Positions 1-6,600 of a stretch of 7,379 nt of DNA are shown here, piece after piece. Position 1 is the stretch's first letter. Each line of letters begins with the position of its first letter. Source of the stretch: Smithella sp. ME-1 (GTDB taxonomy: Bacteria; Desulfobacterota; Syntrophia; Syntrophales; Smithellaceae); the NCBI GenBank assembly GCA_000495415.1, contig AWGX01000022.1:1-7379 (forward strand), given 5' to 3'. Below the pieces are notes generated by a model. That model did no database searches, had not been told where the DNA came from, and saw nothing but the letters and a program-made list of their open reading frames with translations. Both the position numbers and the translations under genes were made by a program.

Positions 1-72
1 CTCCCTGCGGTCGAAATGACATTACTTGATTGACGCGACGCTATGTCACTTCGAACGTATGTGAGAAGTCTT
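1..72. repeat. Imperfect inverted repeat, REP/MITE-like, cut by the left window edge
   Basis: The left arm (1-22) and right arm (43-65) are inverted copies: the inner 12 bases (ATGTCAyTTCGA) pair with one mismatch, and the outer part pairs less well with one extra base. About 20 bases separate the arms, and the right arm continues into GAGAAGTCTT (62-71). From memory, arms like TGTCATTTCGACC..GGGAG followed by AAxTCTT recur in dispersed intergenic palindromes of many bacteria, so this is probably one copy of such a family. In RNA it would fold into a hairpin and might also end or protect the transcript of an unseen upstream gene. The outer left arm probably lies outside the window. Confidence 0.55.
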
Positions 73-74
73 AT

Positions 75-90
75 TTATTAATTTTAATAA
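75..90. promoter_or_regulatory. AT-only perfect palindrome upstream of the acyl-CoA ligase gene
   Basis: TTATTAA-TT-TTAATAA reads the same on both strands (7-base arms, 2-base centre). It ends 22 bases before the preferred start at 113. Its position between the repeat element and the gene would suit a repressor operator or a weak hairpin in the mRNA leader. In AT-rich DNA such a palindrome can arise by chance, and no convincing -35/-10 pair was found beside it. Confidence 0.25.
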
Positions 91-112
91 CAATAAAATG
101 AGAGAGAAAAAT

Positions 113-1735
113 ATGTCCAATGAATTTAAAGAATTTCCTTTGTTTAAATCACTGTGGCTGAAGATTAAGGAACCGGATAAGACGGCTTTAATTATTGTCA
201 ATGATGATGGCAGTGACGAGCGTATTACTTACGCCGGACTTTTTGAAAATACTAACAGGATATCACGCTCTCTCATTAAAAAAGGAATAGGGGAGGGGGA
301 TACCTTTGCCGTTGTGATGAGAAATCATCCGGAGTTCATATATTGCCTTTCAGCAGCGCTTTCCATTGGAGCTATTGTGGTTCCTATCGATCCCCGATCG
401 AGAGGCGCCAAACTGTCCTTTCAAATAAAGAATACAAAAAGCAAAGGAATTATCATTTCTGATGAATTCATCGGTAATATCAAGGAAATTGAAAATGACA
501 TTAAAGATGTTCCGGTTATCGGGGTTACTTATAAAAAGCATCACAGAATTCCGGTTGATTCTGCATATCCGGTATTAAATGAAATATTGGAAAAAGAGAA
601 CGGGTCGCTGCCGGATAAAGCCCTGCCCATGAATTTAAAACGCCCTATGCAAATAATTCATACGTCGGGAACAACCGGCGATCCCAAAGGTGTAATACTC
701 AGGGGGCAGCGATTACGCGACTCCGCTTTATTGGGGAAAATTATTTACAAATATAAAGACGACGATATTTTGTATAACGGCCTTTCCATGACGCATGGCA
801 ATTGTCAGTCTGTGACGGTATTTCCGGCTCTGTCCAAAGGTATAACCGCCGTTATTGGAGAAAAGTTTACGAAGAGCCGGATATGGGATATTTGTCGTAA
901 ATATGGCTGCACATCTTTTTCATCGCTGGGCGGAATGATGGCCGGAATTTACAATGAACCGCCGAAACCCGATGATGCGGACAATCCGGTTCGCGTTGTG
1001 ATTAGTGCGGGTACACCGGCAGCTATCTGGGAGGATTTTGAAAAACGTTTCAATGTCAAAATACACGAATGGTATGCAGCAGTCGAAGGTGGTCTTGCAC
1101 ACAATCCTCCGGGAAAGGGACCTGTTGGATCATTTGGCAAACCGAACTTCCTGATGTACAGAATGAAAATAGTTGATGAAAACGATAAGGAGGTTGGACC
1201 ATTTATCAAGGGAGAACTCATCAGCAAGATGACGTTTCGTCCGACGAAGGTTGATTACTTCGGGAAAAAGAAGGAATCCGATGAGAAAACAAAAGGAGGA
1301 TGGCTGCGTAGCGGTGATATTTGCCACAAAGACGATAAAGGGTTTCTATACTTCGATTTCCGTAAAGGCGGCGGGCTGCGCAGGCAGGGTGATTTCATCC
1401 AGCCTGATTATGTCGAGAAAATAATCGGGGAGCATGAAAGCGTTTCCGAGGTTTGTGTATACGGAGTTCCGGCATTATCGGGAGCGCCAGGAGAGAGCGA
1501 TCTGGTGGCTGCGGTCGCGCCTTTCCCCGGCAAGAAAATAGATGTGGATTCATTATATGCTCTTTGCTTGAAGAAACTTGAACGCAATTCTGTTCCATCC
1601 TATTTTCAGATTGTCGATGACATTCCGAAAACGATTACGGAAAAAGCTTTGGACAGAGTTCTTAAAGAACAATTCCGTCCGGACACGCCAAATGTTGTGG
1701 ATGTTCAGAAATTAACGAGTGGAAAATCGAAATAG
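113..1735 (+). CDS. AMP-forming acyl-CoA synthetase/ligase (CaiC- or FATP-like)
   Basis: This is a member of the ANL superfamily: it should activate a carboxylic acid with ATP to an acyl-adenylate and then form the CoA thioester in the cytoplasm. Numbering from an upstream in-frame ATG at 98, the phosphate loop TSGTTGDPKG is at 189-198, the A5-like motif YAAVEGG at 326-332, the A7 motif SGD at 405-407 and the A10 lysine in ITEKAL at K516. I prefer the start at 113 (methionine 6 in that numbering; 540 residues) because GAGAG lies just upstream of it, whereas the ATG at 98 has no such site. Length is normal for the family. The A8 hinge is odd: R422-KGGG-LRRQGD has glycines where most members have a Lys/Asp hinge and an acidic residue. 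Overall it resembles crotonobetaine/carnitine-CoA ligases and fatty acid transport proteins, so the substrate cannot be assigned. It stands alone, with 228 bases to the next gene. Confidence 0.9.
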   Translation: MSNEFKEFPLFKSLWLKIKEPDKTALIIVNDDGSDERITYAGLFENTNRISRSLIKKGIGEGDTFAVVMRNHPEFIYCLSAALSIGAIVVPIDPRSRGAKLSFQIKNTKSKGIIISDEFIGNIKEIENDIKDVPVIGVTYKKHHRIPVDSAYPVLNEILEKENGSLPDKALPMNLKRPMQIIHTSGTTGDPKGVILRGQRLRDSALLGKIIYKYKDDDILYNGLSMTHGNCQSVTVFPALSKGITAVIGEKFTKSRIWDICRKYGCTSFSSLGGMMAGIYNEPPKPDDADNPVRVVISAGTPAAIWEDFEKRFNVKIHEWYAAVEGGLAHNPPGKGPVGSFGKPNFLMYRMKIVDENDKEVGPFIKGELISKMTFRPTKVDYFGKKKESDEKTKGGWLRSGDICHKDDKGFLYFDFRKGGGLRRQGDFIQPDYVEKIIGEHESVSEVCVYGVPALSGAPGESDLVAAVAPFPGKKIDVDSLYALCLKKLERNSVPSYFQIVDDIPKTITEKALDRVLKEQFRPDTPNVVDVQKLTSGKSK

Positions 1736-1751
1736 TACTGTTTACAGTATT
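1734..1751 (+). terminator. Small hairpin at the stop codon of the acyl-CoA ligase gene
   Basis: TACTG (1736-1740) and CAGTA (1745-1749) pair around a TTTA loop, and the stem can extend outward by one G-U and one A-U pair to 1734-1751. A TTTTCTT stretch follows at 1760-1766, about nine bases after the stem. The stem is short and AT-rich and the T-run is displaced, so this is a weak terminator at best. It also lies just ahead of the promoter at 1766 and could instead be an operator. Confidence 0.25.
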
Positions 1752-1765
1752 CAGTCAGTATTTTC

Positions 1766-1794
1766 TTGACACATAAGACTGTTATTCTTATACT
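1766..1794 (+). promoter_or_regulatory. Sigma-70-type promoter for the DUF4239 gene
   Basis: TTGACA at 1766-1771 matches the -35 consensus exactly. A 17-base spacer follows, then TATACT at 1789-1794, which matches five of six -10 positions. Transcription would start near 1801, leaving an untranslated leader of roughly 160 nt before the membrane protein gene at 1964. This is the best promoter match in the window and probably drives that gene, perhaps with methylglyoxal synthase as a downstream passenger. Confidence 0.65.
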
Positions 1795-1838
1795 TATCCT
1801 CAGTAAAAAGATTTCTTATCAATTGAATTTATTAGAGT

Positions 1839-1857
1839 TATAGCCAACGCTGCTATA
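1839..1857 (+). promoter_or_regulatory. Leader hairpin 1 upstream of the DUF4239 gene
   Basis: TATAGC (1839-1844) and GCTATA (1852-1857) form a perfect 6-base stem around a 7-base loop. It lies inside the predicted leader, about 40 nt after the presumed transcription start. No T-run follows, so it is not an intrinsic terminator. Any regulatory role is inferred only from position. Confidence 0.3.
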
Positions 1858-1919
1858 GAAGATATAATAAATTATTAACTCAAGATTCATATATAACTTG
1901 GAAAAACTGTAAAAGAAAA

Positions 1920-1940
1920 GAATTAATCGGATATTAATTC
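1920..1940 (+). promoter_or_regulatory. Leader hairpin 2 just upstream of the DUF4239 ribosome binding site
   Basis: GAATTAAT (1920-1927) and ATTAATTC (1933-1940) are perfect 8-base inverted arms around CGGAT. The element ends 12 bases before the AGGAGA ribosome binding site at 1953-1958. As RNA it could affect access to that site or mRNA stability; as DNA it could be a protein-binding palindrome. It is AT-rich and not thermodynamically strong. Confidence 0.35.
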
Positions 1941-1963
1941 CATAATCTTGTCAGGAGAATATT

Positions 1964-2755
1964 ATGCCTTTTATGCAGACATTGCTTGTGCACATTCCGT
2001 CGTCATTGCTCTGTCTTGTTATGATTGTTGTTTACGTTGCCATATCGATAATCGGACTGCTCGTTATCCGAAGACATTACCCGCATTATAAATGCAAACC
2101 TCATAACGATATAGCCGGTTTTATATTTGCCACCCTCGGCGTAATTTATGCTGTTCTAATTGCTTTTACGGTGGTCATTACCTGGCAGGATTTCGATAAG
2201 GCACAGGATGTTACAGTTAATGAGGCTAACTGCATCGTGGCGCTTTATCTCGATTCAACTCCATTTCCTGCAGAAATTCGTGCTGAACTGAAAATAGGTC
2301 TGACAAATTACGTGAAGGATATTATTGACGACGAATGGCAAATGATGGCGAAAGGCAAAAAAAGTGCAAGCGTGCAGAGGGCACAGGCAGAATTATGGAA
2401 ACTCTACGGTAATCTTCAACCAAAAAATGAAACACAGAAGATATTTTTAGCGGAATCGGTAAAAAAAATTAATCAAGCGGTTGAGCTGAGGCGACAGCGT
2501 ATTGTCTATGCCGGCACGGGTGTTAATCCCATACTATATTTTGTTCTTATTACCGGCAGTTTTATTACTATAACTTTTGCTATGTTGTTTGGCACTGAGA
2601 ACATTATTCCGCATCTTATCATGGTATCATTGCTGGCAGCGATGATTGCCATTACACTTTTTACAATTATCGCCATGGATTATCCTTTTACTGGCGATAT
2701 CAGTATCAAGCCTGATGCTTTCATCAATACGCTTTCATCATTAATGGAAGTGTAA
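1964..2755 (+). CDS. DUF4239 (bestrophin-like) integral membrane protein
   Basis: This 263-residue protein has four predicted membrane helices in two pairs, at about residues 13-35, 50-73, 189-210 and 217-238. A hydrophilic, charged and partly helical region of about 115 residues separates the pairs. The stretch from HNDIAGF (47-53) through YAVLIAF (62-68) to the WQDFDKAQ..NEAN region (74-89) matches my memory of DUF4239 proteins, annotated as bestrophin-like and possibly related to anion channels. No transport function has been shown that I know of, so the role stays open. The start is well supported by AGGAGA at 1953-1958, five bases before ATG, and the length is typical. The gene has its own near-consensus promoter and a structured leader. 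Methylglyoxal synthase follows after 71 bases without a clear terminator, so cotranscription is possible. Confidence 0.8.
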   Translation: MPFMQTLLVHIPSSLLCLVMIVVYVAISIIGLLVIRRHYPHYKCKPHNDIAGFIFATLGVIYAVLIAFTVVITWQDFDKAQDVTVNEANCIVALYLDSTPFPAEIRAELKIGLTNYVKDIIDDEWQMMAKGKKSASVQRAQAELWKLYGNLQPKNETQKIFLAESVKKINQAVELRRQRIVYAGTGVNPILYFVLITGSFITITFAMLFGTENIIPHLIMVSLLAAMIAITLFTIIAMDYPFTGDISIKPDAFINTLSSLMEV

Positions 2756-2826
2756 AATTATGGTATATCTATTAACACATAAATGTCATTTATTTAATCA
2801 TCGTTGAAAGGATGAGAGGAGTTACA

Positions 2827-3192
2827 ATGAAAACAATAGCAATAATAGCACATGATGGGAAAAAAGCGGAGATGGTTGCCTTTGTAAAAGATAATATAGA
2901 GATACTTAAAAAATATAATTTAATTGCCACAGGCTCGACGGGCAGTCATGTAGAAAAAGCCGGGTTAAAAATAGAAAAAAAAGCTTCAGGACCTTTAGGC
3001 GGTGATGCTCAGATTGCATCTGATGTGGTTGACGGAAAAGTTCAGGCGGTAATATTCTTACGTGATCCTCTCGGAAACCACCCTCATGATCCCGATATTT
3101 TCATGCTGATGCGTATATGCGATGTTCATAACATTCCACTGGCAACGAATACGGCTACTGCATATTTGATCATTAAATCACTGGAAGAATAA
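2827..3192 (+). CDS. mgsA: Methylglyoxal synthase
   Basis: The enzyme converts dihydroxyacetone phosphate to methylglyoxal and phosphate in the cytoplasm, a bypass of lower glycolysis that relieves sugar-phosphate build-up. The family active site is complete: H9-D10 near the N-terminus, the phosphate-site segment ATGSTG (34-39), the catalytic aspartate D60 in GPLGGDAQ, D80 in RDPL, and H87 and D90 in PHDPD. These correspond to E. coli H19/D20, D71, D91, H98 and D101. ATNTAT (106-111) is also typical. An in-frame ATG at 2812 sits at the edge of the Shine-Dalgarno region. The ATG at 2827 lies five bases after GAGGAG (2816-2821) and gives the usual MKTIAIIAHD start, so I use 2827. At 121 residues it is shorter than the E. 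coli (152) and B. subtilis (about 137) enzymes, mainly because the C-terminal tail is missing. Confidence 0.93.
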   Translation: MKTIAIIAHDGKKAEMVAFVKDNIEILKKYNLIATGSTGSHVEKAGLKIEKKASGPLGGDAQIASDVVDGKVQAVIFLRDPLGNHPHDPDIFMLMRICDVHNIPLATNTATAYLIIKSLEE

Positions 3193-3242
3193 TGAGACTC
3201 AAATTCTAAAAAGCGCAGCGCAATAAAATTTGTAAGTCGAAT

Positions 3243-3248
3243 TATAAT
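3243..3248 (+). promoter_or_regulatory. Possible -10 element upstream of the alpha/beta hydrolase gene
   Basis: TATAAT at 3243-3248 is a perfect -10 hexamer 49 bases before the hydrolase start. No recognisable -35 box lies 16-18 bases upstream and there is no TGn extension, so the call depends on one hexamer in AT-rich DNA. Confidence 0.25.
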
Positions 3249-3297
3249 ATGTGCGAAGCCAAGTAGTTTCTAAACAAATCTTAGTGGAGGGATATAC

Positions 3298-4230
3298 ATG
3301 AAAAGCGAAACCTTCACCTTTAAGACATCAGATGGAACAAATATATTCACTTATAAATGGATGCCGGATGATGCTTCATCTGTTCGCGGTATAGTTCAGA
3401 TAGCTCACGGTATGGCTGAACACGCAGCCCGGTATGAGCGTTTTGCAGGAGCTCTGACGCAAGGGGGATATGCTGTATATGCTAACGATCATCGGGGACA
3501 TGGAAAGACTGCCGGCTCGCAGGAAGATATCGGCTTTTTTGCCGATGAAAATGGCTGGGGAAAAGTCATAGAAGACATGCACACTCTGACCGGAATCATA
3601 CAAAAAGAATGTCCGGGAAAACCGGTGGTTCTTTTTGGTCACAGCATGGGTTCCTTTCTTTCCCGCCACTACTCAATGCATTACGCCGATGATCTTTCGG
3701 GGCTTGTTCTTTCAGGCACGGGCGGTGATCCCGGCGTAATCGGAAAAATTGGCCTCTTCATCGCGAAAATGGATGCAAAGCTTAAAGGGAAGAAAGCTAA
3801 AAGTGAGATCATGAATAAACTTTCGTTCGGTAATTTTAACAGTGCCTTCAAGCCCAACCGAACCGACTATGACTGGCTTTCCAGAGACAGCGCCGAAGTG
3901 GACAAATACATCAAAGATCCATGGTGTGGTGCTGTTTTTACGGCAGGATTCTTCTGCGATATGCTGGAAGGTATCGGCTATATCAATAAAAAAGAAAATA
4001 TCGCAAAAATATCTAAGAAGCTGCCGATTTATATTTTCTCGGGTGCAAAAGATCCGGTAGGCGCGAACACAAAGGGAGTTAGTCAGGTTTATAACGCTTT
4101 CAAGAAGGTAAACATCGAAGATGTGGAAGTAAAGTTTTATAAAGATGGCCGCCACGAAATGCTCAACGAGATTAACAGTGATGAAGTTTTCAAAGACGTA
4201 ATTGCGTGGCTTGATAAACATATTACGTGA
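3298..4230 (+). CDS. Alpha/beta hydrolase, lysophospholipase/monoacylglycerol lipase type
   Basis: This 310-residue serine hydrolase belongs to the Hydrolase_4 (PldB/monoglyceride lipase) group and probably cleaves acyl esters such as monoacylglycerols or lysophospholipids. The oxyanion-side HGMAEHAARY is at 37-46 and NDHRGHG at 63-69. The nucleophile elbow GHSMG gives S116, D252 lies in SGAKDPVG and H286 in DGRHEM, so the triad is complete. A cap region fills about residues 140-235 and includes the WLSRD and VDKYIKDPWCG segments I associate with this group. There is no signal peptide or membrane helix, so it is probably cytosolic. GGAGG at 3286-3290, seven bases before ATG, supports the start. 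It lies 105 bases after methylglyoxal synthase and may have its own promoter. The exact substrate cannot be read from sequence. Confidence 0.88.
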   Translation: MKSETFTFKTSDGTNIFTYKWMPDDASSVRGIVQIAHGMAEHAARYERFAGALTQGGYAVYANDHRGHGKTAGSQEDIGFFADENGWGKVIEDMHTLTGIIQKECPGKPVVLFGHSMGSFLSRHYSMHYADDLSGLVLSGTGGDPGVIGKIGLFIAKMDAKLKGKKAKSEIMNKLSFGNFNSAFKPNRTDYDWLSRDSAEVDKYIKDPWCGAVFTAGFFCDMLEGIGYINKKENIAKISKKLPIYIFSGAKDPVGANTKGVSQVYNAFKKVNIEDVEVKFYKDGRHEMLNEINSDEVFKDVIAWLDKHIT

Positions 4231-4231
4231 A

Positions 4232-4249
4232 CGAAATAAATCGATTTCG
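4232..4249 (+). terminator. Weak hairpin downstream of the hydrolase gene
   Basis: CGAAAT (4232-4237) and ATTTCG (4244-4249) form a 6-base stem with a 6-base loop, starting two bases after the stop codon. No T-run follows, so it does not meet the intrinsic terminator pattern. It could mark the 3' end of the mRNA or block exonucleases. Confidence 0.25.
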
Positions 4250-4282
4250 GGAAATATCAAGTCAAAACTATCGGATAAAGAA

Positions 4283-4288
4283 TATAAT
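4283..4288 (+). promoter_or_regulatory. Possible -10 element for the HEAT-repeat gene
   Basis: TATAAT at 4283-4288 is an exact -10 hexamer. The best -35 partner (AAGTCA, 4259-4264, 18-base spacer) matches only half of the consensus. It would give a leader of about 85 nt before 4381. The rest of the 150-base gap (4231-4380) is AT-rich and otherwise uninformative. Confidence 0.3.
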
Positions 4289-4380
4289 CTATGTCAGTTC
4301 AAAGTGGTGGTGAATTGTTAAATTACAATATAGTCGTAATGGTGTTGATATTAATTAATTTTTGGAATGGAATAAATTAA

Positions 4381-6534
4381 ATGGAGACAATTACTGAAAG
4401 TCATTATAAGGGTGATAGGAAAAGGGACTTCACACCTGAAGAATTGGCCAGAGCAAAAACCGCCTGCGAATTTGTTATTGACCTTACAAAAGCCATTTCA
4501 AGAAGCGGGTATTATGATTCAAATCATCCGGTATCCCGTGAAGTAAAACGGGGACTATATGATTTTTTTAAGGCTACCCTGGGCAATTCTTCCGAAATCA
4601 TGCTAACTTGTCATGAGTTTGAGGAAAAATATGATATTCACATCAGCGGCATTCTTGACGAGCCATTCAATATTCGAAAGATGGCTTATTCGGATATTTT
4701 AGATTTATATATTCCGAAACTAAAAGATTATTTTGAACGAAAAAGTCTCAACAGTTTCGTCATTAAAAAACAAATTACGTCTGAGCACTTTGAATCATTC
4801 ATCGACGTAATGAGTGAACCGGTTGCCGATCTTGCCGATTATTCAAAACTTGGCGACTACTTGACAAAATCTCTTGTCGATCTGGGCATAAACGAAGTTA
4901 CAACTATTTTTAAAGATGATATTGTACTTCCCAGGGGGAAACTGCCGTGGCGCGTGTCAATTATATTACGCCGTCTTGCAAAAGATCTGAAAGTAATACC
5001 AATGTTTCGTCTTGCTTCTGATGATAAAATCAAACAGATGAAAATTCAGATTATAGATGACGTAATAAGACCGCTTAATAGTCCTGATTTGCTTGGGGAT
5101 TTGATTGTTAACGGTGATGTAATTATAAATTATCTCGGTCAGGCATTGGAAGCAAATGAACTTGAAAAAATGATCGTAGATTCACTACCGGCAGGTACGG
5201 TTGTACCCGTTGCGGAAGCAGTCTTTGATGTCTATGACGTTGGCACAAATGAACTTCAATTGAATCAAAATGACACGATTCTTCAGCAAAGATGTAAGTA
5301 TTTGTCAACAGTGCTCAACTTATTGGCAAGGCGAATTGATTCAGAACTATTACCGGATGCTACGGGGTTGTTTGAGAAATTATACGAACGTGAAATCATC
5401 GCCTTCGATATGCTTCCCGAAAAACTTCAGCTTAATATAAAATGCAAAAAGTTGGCCGTCGAGATAATATCTCAAAAAGATCAGTATATAGACAAGATAT
5501 TAAAAGCTTCATCAATGGAAGACATGGAGACTGGTGTAGCTACGTTCCGCACGATTGTTCCAGTGCTTATCAGGATGAAAGAATGGTCGGTCATTAATCA
5601 AATTGTGAAAGCGTTATATAGTTCTCCATTTCAAACAGATGGTTATTTAAATGCAAATTTAAACTTGCCTGACTCTGTCTTTGAAGGTTCGGAAGAAGCC
5701 TTTGTCGAGGAATACATTAATGGCGAAGCGCCGATACGTGATGAAATGAATGAAATTCTCTCAAAGATGACATTCATGTGCATAAAAATACTGGAAGCAG
5801 TATTTGATAAATGTAAAGATCCCGTCATTTTGAAAGGCGCAACCGACCTGTTGTCTAGAAAAGTTGATTTGGCTAAGCAATGGTCTGTAAAAATATTAGA
5901 TGGAAAGAATCAATCCTTGAATATGTTGAATATTGCTTTGCTGGTAATTATGAATATAGGCCAAACTGATGATATAAGTTTGATAAAAAAACATACAAAA
6001 AATATGAATCCAAGTATCAGGACTAAAGCTCTTGATGTAGCAATAAAATTAAATAAAAAAGATGCGGAGGCTCTCATAATAGAAGCTTTGACCGATGAAG
6101 ATGAAAAAGTCAGAAATCACGCTGCAACTATCATAGAGCGCGACTCATCATTATCTGCGGAATTATTTAATCAGCTTTGTTTATTCATAAAGACCAGGCT
6201 GGCGCAGAAACAAGACATAACAATGTATGAGGCAAAATTTCTTGCTCGCCTGATTAAGACAATCGAAAGGGCTGCCGATATTCCAAAGGGGCACTGGGAG
6301 AATGAAGTTCTGAGCATAACAACAGATTTAGTAAAAGGCAGGGTTGGCTTTTTAAAATACAAATCGGCCCCTGATAAAGAACATTTGGAAGTCATATATG
6401 CCTGCTTATCAACACTGGGTAAAATAGGAGGACATAAATCCATAACATTATTGAATACATTTTTACGTGACGGAACTTCGTTATCAAAGGTTGCTTCCGA
6501 AACGGTAAAGAAATTGAAGGAGAAAATTGTATAA
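4381..6534 (+). CDS. Large HEAT-repeat protein of unknown function
   Basis: This 717-residue, soluble, mostly helical protein has no signal peptide or membrane helix. The C-terminal half carries HEAT-like helical pairs: about 530-558 (DDISLIKKH..PSIRTKALDVAIKL), 560-588 (KDAEALIIEALTDEDEKVRNHAATIIERD) and a further one near 668-713 ending in a lysine-rich helix. Such repeats normally form a protein-binding solenoid. The N-terminal region (about 20-130) contains KAISRSGYYDSNHPVSREV (37-55). It resembles a short 'Y-x-x-x-HP' helical segment I recall at the front of some deltaproteobacterial HD-type and HEAT proteins. The middle (about 130-520) is helical and unrecognised. The start follows GGAATGGAA (4364-4372), a modest ribosome site, and an in-frame TAA directly precedes the ATG. 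A scaffold or regulatory role is plausible but unproven, and no neighbouring gene suggests a partner. Confidence 0.75.
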   Translation: METITESHYKGDRKRDFTPEELARAKTACEFVIDLTKAISRSGYYDSNHPVSREVKRGLYDFFKATLGNSSEIMLTCHEFEEKYDIHISGILDEPFNIRKMAYSDILDLYIPKLKDYFERKSLNSFVIKKQITSEHFESFIDVMSEPVADLADYSKLGDYLTKSLVDLGINEVTTIFKDDIVLPRGKLPWRVSIILRRLAKDLKVIPMFRLASDDKIKQMKIQIIDDVIRPLNSPDLLGDLIVNGDVIINYLGQALEANELEKMIVDSLPAGTVVPVAEAVFDVYDVGTNELQLNQNDTILQQRCKYLSTVLNLLARRIDSELLPDATGLFEKLYEREIIAFDMLPEKLQLNIKCKKLAVEIISQKDQYIDKILKASSMEDMETGVATFRTIVPVLIRMKEWSVINQIVKALYSSPFQTDGYLNANLNLPDSVFEGSEEAFVEEYINGEAPIRDEMNEILSKMTFMCIKILEAVFDKCKDPVILKGATDLLSRKVDLAKQWSVKILDGKNQSLNMLNIALLVIMNIGQTDDISLIKKHTKNMNPSIRTKALDVAIKLNKKDAEALIIEALTDEDEKVRNHAATIIERDSSLSAELFNQLCLFIKTRLAQKQDITMYEAKFLARLIKTIERAADIPKGHWENEVLSITTDLVKGRVGFLKYKSAPDKEHLEVIYACLSTLGKIGGHKSITLLNTFLRDGTSLSKVASETVKKLKEKIV

Positions 6535-6536
6535 TT

Positions 6537-6554
6537 ATAGGAACTATGTTTTTT
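6537..6554 (+). terminator. Very weak terminator-like hairpin after the HEAT-repeat gene
   Basis: ATAG (6537-6540) and CTAT (6544-6547) pair around GAA, and a run of six T follows at 6549-6554, three bases after the stop codon. The T-run is right for an intrinsic terminator, but a 4-base AT-rich stem is too weak to rely on. Confidence 0.2.
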
Positions 6555-6600
6555 CATTATTTGGACGAAAAAAGTTAAAGCAAGAAAACAGGAGGAAAAT

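Noticed and set aside
949..1227. Minus-strand ORFs inside the acyl-CoA ligase gene
   Set aside because: They overlap conserved ligase motifs on the + strand and have no recognisable product.
1736..1963. Known riboswitch or small RNA in the DUF4239 leader
   Set aside because: The hairpins do not match any riboswitch class or conserved RNA motif I can recognise, so only the hairpins themselves are annotated.
2756..2811. Search for a separate promoter for methylglyoxal synthase
   Set aside because: No -35/-10 pair with acceptable spacing was visible; cotranscription from the promoter at 1766 is simpler.
3200..3232. CAAATT...AATTTG arms with an inner GCGCAGCGC between methylglyoxal synthase and the hydrolase, considered as a terminator
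   Set aside because: The outer stem has six weak pairs around a 21-base loop, the inner stem only three pairs, and no T-run follows.
3842..4060. 72-codon + strand ORF in another frame inside the hydrolase gene
   Set aside because: It is an out-of-frame shadow of the hydrolase cap region and has no motif of its own.
3712..4260. 182-codon minus-strand ORF across the hydrolase gene
   Set aside because: It is the antisense of a gene with a complete catalytic triad and strong ribosome site. Its own product shows no recognisable domain.
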